Origin: Collinsella sp.
Lineage (GTDB): Bacteria > Actinomycetota > Coriobacteriia > Coriobacteriales > Coriobacteriaceae
DNA: 64,000 nucleotides
Direction of reading: 5' to 3'
NCBI GenBank assembly: GCA_019414045.1
Contig: DXMW01000030.1
Span: 61,011 to 125,010 of the forward strand
In this document: positions 58,701 through 64,000 of the stretch, one piece after another
How the letters are laid out: each line of letters starts with the position of its first letter
Position numbering within the stretch: position 1 is the stretch's first letter
Notes under the pieces: model-generated
Told to the model about the DNA's origin: nothing
The model's database searches: none
What the model saw: only the letters and a program-made list of their open reading frames with translations
Translations under genes and position numbers: made by a program

Positions 58701-60488
58701 CTACATCAAGCGCAGGCTGACGTCCTTGAGCTGGGCGCCGGAAACGGCACTCGGGGCGCCCGACATGAGGTCGGAGCCGCTGGCCGTCTTGGGGAACGCC
58801 ATGACGTCGCGGATGGAGTCGGAGCCGGTGAGCAGCATGCACACGCGGTCCAGGCCCAGGGCAAAGCCGCCCATCGGGGGCGCACCAAACTTGAGAGCCT
58901 CCATGAGGAAGCCGAACTGCGACTCGGCGCGCTCCTCGGTAAAGCCTAGGAGCTTGAGCATGGACATCTGCATTTCGGCGTTGTGGATACGCATACCGCC
59001 GCCGCCGGCCTCAAAGCCGTCCATGACAAAGTCGTAGGTGCAGGAACCGGCTGCCAGCGGGTCGGCCTCGATCTTGGCGATGTCGGTCTCGGTCGGCAGG
59101 GTGAAGGGCTGGTGCTCGGCAGCATAGGCCTTGCGATCCTCGTCCCAGTGGAACAGCGGGAAGTTGACGACCCACAGGAAGTCGTGGCCCTCGCGCTTGA
59201 CCTCGAGCGCATTGGCCATGTGGGAACGCATGCCGCCCAGGATCTCGTCGGAGAGCAGGCGCGGGCCGGCGGCGAACATCACAAGGTCGCCGGGCTCGAC
59301 GTCCATGCGCTCGCGCAGGGCAGCCATCTCCTCGTCCGAGAAGAACTTGACGATGGGGCTGTTGATGGAGCCGTCCTCGCGGAAGGCGATCCAGGCAAGG
59401 CCCTTGGCGCCAAACGTGGAGGCCACGCCGGTGAGCTTGTCAATCTTGGCGCGAGCCCAGGCACCGGCACCCTTGGCGTTGATGGCCTTGACGACAGAGC
59501 CCTCCTCGTTTGCGGCAGTCGCAAAGACCTTGAACTTGGAGTTGGCAAAGATGTCGGTCAGGTCGACCAGGTGCATGCCATAGCGGGTATCGGGCTTATC
59601 GGAGCCATAGGTGTCCATGGCCTCCCAGTAGTTCATGCGACGCAGCGGCGTGGGCATCTCGACGCCCATGCGGCCGAAGGCATCGGCCAGGACCTCCTCG
59701 AGCGCGCTCATGACGTCGTTCTGGTCCACGAAGGACATCTCGATATCGACCTGGGTGAACTCGGGCTGACGGTCGGCACGCAGGTCCTCGTCGCGGAAGC
59801 ACTTGGCAACCTGGTAGTAGCGCTCGACGCCACCGACCATAAGCAGCTGCTTCAGGAGCTGCGGGGACTGCGGCAGGGCGTAGAAGTTGCCCGGCTGGAT
59901 ACGGCTGGGGACGATGAAGTCGCGGGCGCCCTCGGGCGTGGACTTGAACAGGGAGGGCGTCTCGACCTCCATGAACTCACGGTTGTGCAGCGCCTCGCGA
60001 ATGGCAAAGGTAAAGTCGGAGCGCAGCTTGAGGTTGGCCATCATCTCGGGACGACGGAGGTCCAAATAGCGATAGCGCAGGCGGGTGTCCTCGCTGGTCT
60101 CGATGCCGTCCTCGATCTGGAACGGCGGGGTGACGGAAGTGTTGAGCACCTCGGCATGATCGGTCAGGACCTCGATCTCGCCGGTCGCGAGCTTGGTGTT
60201 GGTGGTCTCCTCGCCACGGGCGCGCACGACGCCATGGATCTTGATGGGCCACTCGGGACGCATAGTCTCGGCGATCTTAAAGGCGTCGCCGTCGGAGTGC
60301 TCGGGGTCGAAGGTGAGCTGCGTGATGCCCTCGCGGTCGCGAAGGTCGCAGAAGATAAGGCCGCCGTGGTCGCGGCGACGGCTCACCCAACCGGTGAGGG
60401 TGACCTCTTCGCCCACGTTCTCGAAGCGAAGCTCGCCGCAGGTACGGGTGTGCATGGAATGCTCATCGATGGGACGGGTCTGGCTCAT
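58701..60488 (-). CDS. aspS: Aspartyl-tRNA synthetase
   Basis: AspS (595 residues) charges tRNA-Asp, and probably tRNA-Asn in organisms with GatCAB. The OB-fold anticodon-binding domain (TLTGWVSRRRDHGGLIFCDL), class II motif 2 FRDEDLRADRQPEFTQVDIE, the GAD insertion domain and motif 3 GGFALGLDRVCMLLTG are all present. It is of bacterial type (about 590 residues). AGGAGG precedes the ATG at 60488. A GC hairpin (GCCGCCC ... GGGCGGC) lies near 60517-60544 in its leader, of unknown role. Confidence 0.97.
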   Translation of the reverse strand: MSQTRPIDEHSMHTRTCGELRFENVGEEVTLTGWVSRRRDHGGLIFCDLRDREGITQLTFDPEHSDGDAFKIAETMRPEWPIKIHGVVRARGEETTNTKLATGEIEVLTDHAEVLNTSVTPPFQIEDGIETSEDTRLRYRYLDLRRPEMMANLKLRSDFTFAIREALHNREFMEVETPSLFKSTPEGARDFIVPSRIQPGNFYALPQSPQLLKQLLMVGGVERYYQVAKCFRDEDLRADRQPEFTQVDIEMSFVDQNDVMSALEEVLADAFGRMGVEMPTPLRRMNYWEAMDTYGSDKPDTRYGMHLVDLTDIFANSKFKVFATAANEEGSVVKAINAKGAGAWARAKIDKLTGVASTFGAKGLAWIAFREDGSINSPIVKFFSDEEMAALRERMDVEPGDLVMFAAGPRLLSDEILGGMRSHMANALEVKREGHDFLWVVNFPLFHWDEDRKAYAAEHQPFTLPTETDIAKIEADPLAAGSCTYDFVMDGFEAGGGGMRIHNAEMQMSMLKLLGFTEERAESQFGFLMEALKFGAPPMGGFALGLDRVCMLLTGSDSIRDVMAFPKTASGSDLMSGAPSAVSGAQLKDVSLRLM

Positions 60489-60744
60489 ACCAGTGATCCT
60501 CCTTTATGGATCTGTGCCGCCCCGTGTCGTTCCGGGCGGCGTCGTACAGATTTGCCCAGCCTGCGTAAACCGCGCAGCCGGACATGGCGTTCTATCTTAT
60601 CGCACCCACGTCGATGTACCGCGAAAAAGTAACTCTTGCCCAAAGACTTGACGGAGACGAAACAATTGACGCACCGCGGCCGTCGCCCAGGCGCGCCGCG
60701 TGCGACAATGTGCCCCAATACAACTGCACTCGGAAAGGCCCACC

Positions 60745-61380
60745 ATGACTGCACGCCTCATCGTTATGGATATCGACTCCACACTCATCAACCAGGAGGT
60801 CATCGACCTGTTGGGCGAGGAGGCCGGCGTAGGCGAGCAAGTGGCGAAGATCACCGAGCGCGCCATGCGCGGCGAGCTCGACTTTAAGCAGGCGCTCGAG
60901 GAACGCGTGGGGCTGCTTGCCGGCTTGGACGAGAGTGTGTTCGAGCGCACCTTTGAGCGCGTGACGTTTACCCCCGGCGCGTTAGAGCTTGTGCGCTCGG
61001 CACACAGCAAGGGCTGGAAGGTCGGCGTGGTAAGCGGCGGCTTCCACGAGGTCGCTGACAAGATCGTAACCGCCGCGGGCATCGATTTTTGCCTGGCCAA
61101 CCGCCTGGAAGTCATGGACGGCAAGCTCACCGGTAAGTTGGCTGCCAACATTGTGACCAAGGAGTCCAAGCTCATCCAGCTGCTGGACTGGGCAGTTGAG
61201 TGCGGTGTCGACATGGCCCATACCGTGGCAATCGGCGACGGCGCCAACGACATCCCCATGATCCAGGCCGCGGGCACTGGCATCGCGTTTTGCGCCAAGC
61301 CCAAGACGCGCGAGGCAGCCCCGTTTGCCATCGACGAGCGCAACCTGATGCTCGCCATGGACATCATCCTGCGCGACTAG
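60745..61380 (+). CDS. serB: Phosphoserine phosphatase
   Basis: The 211-residue HAD enzyme makes serine from phosphoserine. Motif I is VMDIDSTLI (Asp9 nucleophile, Asp11 acid), the helical cap contains TERAMRGELDFKQALEERVG, motif II is VVSGGF, and motif III/IV is KTREAAP preceded by AIGDGANDIPMIQAAGTGIA. It is the short form without an ACT domain. The start was placed at the ATG 60745, with GGAAAGG upstream. Confidence 0.93.
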   Translation: MTARLIVMDIDSTLINQEVIDLLGEEAGVGEQVAKITERAMRGELDFKQALEERVGLLAGLDESVFERTFERVTFTPGALELVRSAHSKGWKVGVVSGGFHEVADKIVTAAGIDFCLANRLEVMDGKLTGKLAANIVTKESKLIQLLDWAVECGVDMAHTVAIGDGANDIPMIQAAGTGIAFCAKPKTREAAPFAIDERNLMLAMDIILRD

Positions 61381-61494
61381 CCGATCTGTCTAACAATTGA
61401 ATCAGTCTGTCCTATAGTTTCCGAACAATTTTGTCTTAGTGTTCGGAAAAACACCCTTTGAGTGCTAGACTTTGCGCCGTCGAAGGGAACATAT

Positions 61495-62277
61495 ATGGAT
61501 AAGCGAAATCTAGAGCAGCTACTGAGCGATGTTGCCGGCGGATCAGTCACCCCTGCCGACGCCCTCACACGCATCCAGACGGCTCCGACCGCCGATTTAG
61601 GCTTTGCGCAGCTCGATCTTTCGCGCGGAGTGCGCCAGGGAGCCGGCGAGGTTGTCTACGGTGCCGGTAAAACCGCCGAGCAAATTGCCGCCATTATCGA
61701 AGCGCTGCGCGATGCCGGCCAGGAGCGCATCCTGGTCACGCGCCTGGATGCCGAAAAGGCAGCCCGCACCTCGGAGCTCCTCGGCAACGGCATCGACCTG
61801 GGATATGTCCCGGACGCGCAGCTCGCCCTCGTGGGCGGCAAGCCCTCCCCTACCGGCAACGGACGCATCGTCGTCGCCTGCGCCGGCACGAGCGACCTGC
61901 CCGTCGCCGAGGAAGCCGCGTTGACGGCCGAGTTCTATGGCAACGAGGTCGACCGCCTCTACGACGTAGGCGTCGCCGGCCTGCACCGCCTACTCGCGCA
62001 TGCCGAGGAACTTGCCCAGGCACAGGTGGTCATCGCCATCGCCGGCATGGAGGGCGCGTTGGCGAGCGTTATCGGCGGCCTGGTGAGCTGTCCGGTCATC
62101 GCCGTTCCCACCAGCGTGGGCTACGGCGCAAGTTTTGGTGGCGTAGCCGCACTGCTCGCCATGCTCAACTCCTGTGCCAGCGGCGTATCGGTCGTCAATA
62201 TCGACAACGGCTTTGGCGCCGCTTACCAGGCAAGTCTTATCAATCATCTGAGCGCCGGCACACCCCGCGCCCGCTAA
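61495..62277 (+). CDS. larB: LarB: pyridinium-3,5-biscarboxylic acid mononucleotide synthase
   Basis: LarB (260 residues) makes the precursor of the nickel-pincer nucleotide (NPN) used by lactate racemase and related enzymes. It has the N-terminal leader (LEQLLSDVAGGSVTPADAL), then LDLSRGVRQGAGEVVYGAGK, and a PurE-like domain with CAGTSDLPVAEEAALTAEFY, GVAGLHRLLAH, VVIAIAGMEGALASVIGGLV and VPTSVGYGASFGGVAALLAM, all family landmarks. GAAGGGA precedes the ATG at 61495. The next gene, larC, follows by 10 bp. No larA or larE is seen nearby. Confidence 0.95.
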   Translation: MDKRNLEQLLSDVAGGSVTPADALTRIQTAPTADLGFAQLDLSRGVRQGAGEVVYGAGKTAEQIAAIIEALRDAGQERILVTRLDAEKAARTSELLGNGIDLGYVPDAQLALVGGKPSPTGNGRIVVACAGTSDLPVAEEAALTAEFYGNEVDRLYDVGVAGLHRLLAHAEELAQAQVVIAIAGMEGALASVIGGLVSCPVIAVPTSVGYGASFGGVAALLAMLNSCASGVSVVNIDNGFGAAYQASLINHLSAGTPRAR

Positions 62278-62287
62278 GGAGCATTCC

Positions 62288-63199
62288 ATGTCCAATCATC
62301 AGCACACGCTTATCATCGACGGCACCTCGGGCATCAGCGGCGATATGACCGTCGCGGCCCTGCTCGACCTGGGCGCCAGCGAGGAGCACCTGCGCGAACA
62401 GCTCGCCACACTGCCGGTCGACGGCTTTACGATCGCCGTCACGCGCGTAAACAAGCATGGCATCGACGCCTGCGATTTCGACGTTCAGCTGGCAGAAGAG
62501 CTCGAGAACCACGACCACGACATGGCATGGCTCTACGGCAACGAAGCAGCTGCCGAGCACACGCACGAGCACGAGCACCACCATCATGACCATGACGAGC
62601 ATGAGCACTGCCATGAGCATGATCATGAGACCCACGGCCATGGCCACGAGGGTCACCATCACGCCCACCACCATCACCACCGTTCTTTGGCGGACGTCAC
62701 CGCCATCATCGACGGCTCGCAGTTAAGCGATGGCGCCAAGCGTCGTGCGCACGCCATCTTTACCGCGCTCGCCGCCTCCGAGGCCAAGGCCCACGGCAAA
62801 ACGCCCGAGACCGTCATGTTCCACGAGGTAGGCGCCGTCGATTCCATCGTCGACGTCTGCTCTGTCGCCATCTGCCTCGATGACCTGGGCATCGAGGATA
62901 TTGTCGTCGAGTCGCTCTCCGAGGGCCACGGCACCATCCACTGTGCCCACGGCCTCATGCCCATTCCCGTCCCCGCTGTCGTCAACCTGTGCCAGGCGGG
63001 CAATATCGCCCTCACGCCTGCACCGGTCGCCGGCGAGCTCGTGACGCCCACGGGCGCCGCCATCGTCACCGCGCTGCGTACGTCCGACCAACTGCCCTCA
63101 CGCTACCGCATCGAAGCCGTCGGCTACGGCGCTGGCAAGCGCCCCTACGAGGGTTGCTCCGGTACGCTCCGCTGCCTGCTCGTTCACGCGGACGCATAG
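62288..63199 (+). CDS. larC: LarC-type nickel-insertion protein with His-rich insert, no LarC2 part
   Basis: LarC inserts Ni into the NPN cofactor. The 303-residue chain starts LIIDGTSGISGDMTVAALLD, has a histidine-rich loop at residues 91-131 (24 of 41 are His, mixed with Glu and Asp), then FHEVGAVDSIVDVCSVAICL, IHCAHGLMPIPVPAV and TPTGAAIVTAL, ending RCLLVHADA. Full LarC is about 400-430 residues, with a second domain (LarC2) that in some bacteria is reached by a programmed frameshift. Here the next gene starts within 3 bp, so no LarC2 is encoded. AAGGAG precedes the ATG at 62288. Confidence 0.9.
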   Translation: MSNHQHTLIIDGTSGISGDMTVAALLDLGASEEHLREQLATLPVDGFTIAVTRVNKHGIDACDFDVQLAEELENHDHDMAWLYGNEAAAEHTHEHEHHHHDHDEHEHCHEHDHETHGHGHEGHHHAHHHHHRSLADVTAIIDGSQLSDGAKRRAHAIFTALAASEAKAHGKTPETVMFHEVGAVDSIVDVCSVAICLDDLGIEDIVVESLSEGHGTIHCAHGLMPIPVPAVVNLCQAGNIALTPAPVAGELVTPTGAAIVTALRTSDQLPSRYRIEAVGYGAGKRPYEGCSGTLRCLLVHADA

Positions 63200-63201
63200 C
63201 C

Positions 63202-63741
63202 ATGGATGCCCGCAAGGCAAAAAGCCGCGCTGCCATCGTTTCGGCGTTCTCCGAGCTGCTGCGCGAAGAGGACTACGGCAAGATCACCGTCGGCGACATC
63301 ATCGCGCGCGCCCACGTAGGCCGCGCGACATTCTACGGCCTCTTTAAGAGCAAAGACGACCTACTGTCCGAGCTCGTGAGCGACATCTGCACCCACGCCC
63401 TCGACGACGATGGTACGCCGCTCGACGACCCACTCGTGCAAGTCGAGCATATCCTCAACAACCTCTGGGAACGCCGTCAGGGCGTTCGAGCCCTCGTAGC
63501 CGGCGCCGGCTCACGCGTCTTCGCCGACTGCCTCCGCAAGACCATCATGTCGCGCGCAGCCGAAACCGTCCCCGTCGACCCCGCAGGCCCCGCCGCCACC
63601 ATGGACCGCAGCTTCTTACTACACCACATAGCCTCAAGCTTCGTAGGAATGGTCCAATGGTGGGCCTGGCACAACTTCCAAGCAGCCAAAGCCGACGTAG
63701 CCAAAGACTACCTATCAGCCATTAAGCCTCTCTTCAACTGA
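63202..63741 (+). CDS. TetR-family transcriptional regulator
   Basis: The 179-residue protein starts MDARKAKSRAAIVSAFSELL and has the TetR helix-turn-helix ITVGDIIARAHVGRATFYGL FKSKDDL, then a TetR_C-type ligand domain with WERRQGVRALVAG and HHIASSFVGMVQWWAWHN. It follows larC by 2 bp, so it is probably co-transcribed with larBC. No regulated efflux gene is in view. The start at 63202 is the first ATG after the larC stop; no clear ribosome site, so translation may be coupled. Confidence 0.85.
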   Translation: MDARKAKSRAAIVSAFSELLREEDYGKITVGDIIARAHVGRATFYGLFKSKDDLLSELVSDICTHALDDDGTPLDDPLVQVEHILNNLWERRQGVRALVAGAGSRVFADCLRKTIMSRAAETVPVDPAGPAATMDRSFLLHHIASSFVGMVQWWAWHNFQAAKADVAKDYLSAIKPLFN

Positions 63742-64000
63742 GTAAACCCCTCATCCCAAAGTTCCGACCTCATCTCAAAGCGCCGCCCCAACCCAAAGCA
63801 CAATCCATCCCAAAGTGTCGACAGAAGCCCAACGCCCCTACCAGCAACAAGCCCCTCCCATCCAAATTCAGATATATATTGGGTTGCTTGTACGAACGCA
63901 ACAAAGATCCCGCAGCTGTCCGCATGGGGTAACTTCCCAGCGCATTCCGCACTGATATCTTCTGTATTGAAGACGTCGATGGTGCACCCGTATACCATTG
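63742..64000. other. Right-end stretch, no firm gene
   Basis: The first 90 bp contain four loosely repeated CCCAAAG or CAAAG words at about 17-30 bp spacing. Beyond about 63850 the base composition drops. Minus-strand frames are open to the window edge and might be the 3' end of a gene lying to the right, but nothing in them is recognisable. Confidence 0.3.

Noticed and set aside
60517..60544. T-box or other riboswitch before aspS
   Set aside because: Only one GC hairpin is visible; no T-box sequence or antiterminator pair could be found.
63200..63330. Frameshift continuation of larC into a LarC2 domain
   Set aside because: The overlapping frames after 63199 contain a clear TetR helix-turn-helix and nothing resembling LarC2.
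63708..63998. Minus-strand frame of 96 codons at the right edge
   Set aside because: Overlaps the end of the TetR gene, shows no motif and no ribosome site; possibly the tail of an outside gene, but unsupported.

Overview
The window is a GC-rich, gene-dense bacterial chromosome segment. Protein style, gene order, AGGAGG-type ribosome binding sites and the families present (gatCAB, kdpFABC-DE, Feo with its small Cys-rich partner, larBC, class C sortase pili, many ABC and LacI/GntR/AraC genes) point to an anaerobic gut actinobacterium of the Coriobacteriia, most likely Collinsella or a close relative. This is inferred from sequence feel and remembered families, not from a search. No rRNA, tRNA, CRISPR array, prophage or complete insertion sequence was seen.

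Layout. 1-3348: two ABC exporter-type half-transporters (the first cut by the window edge) with a divergent AraC regulator. 3570-7071: gatCAB, the tRNA-dependent amidotransferase. 7354-15910: a sortase-assembled pilus locus with a tip adhesin, two LPXTG-type pilins, a very small membrane protein and a class C sortase. The tip gene is interrupted at a run of seven G and looks phase-variable, here in the OFF frame. 16451-22790: HAD phosphatase, MFS exporter, moaA and a moaC-mobB fusion, then an unrecognised protein with a nuclease-like C-terminus lying between two identical 64-bp palindromes. 23006-28323: a heterodimeric ABC exporter and a divergent MATE exporter. 28410-32528: ligA with a small coupled ORF, and an HtrA protease. 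32737-36759: an OmpR-type regulator with an atypical receiver, a glutamine synthetase-like protein that lacks three expected metal ligands, and LacI and GntR regulators. 36969-38918: an FMN/FAD/Fe-S ene-reductase-type enzyme.

39029-47561: the potassium-transport locus kdpFABC with divergent kdpDE, bracketed by 118-bp direct repeats; the right repeat overlaps the 3' end of a broken oxidoreductase gene. 47733-51063: ferrous iron uptake (two FeoA, FeoB, the FeoB-associated protein) with two striking palindromic control regions. 51249-53382: an HPr protein with Asp at the position of regulatory Ser46, a MITE-like element with 32-bp inverted ends, and an amino-acid permease. 53535-58395: an EbgA/EbgC-type beta-galactosidase pair with three CAACCGGTTG operators and a divergent LacI repressor. 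58701-63741: aspS, serB, larB, a short larC with a histidine-rich insert, and a TetR regulator.

Intergenic spaces repeatedly carry palindromic elements. Family A is a long hairpin with CATCACAACATTCGA arms. Family B is a short hairpin with ACCACCACAAAGG arms. Family C is about 48 bp long. They sit between genes as a mosaic. Most of the genes are on the minus strand, and most transcription units end in clear stem-loop terminators.
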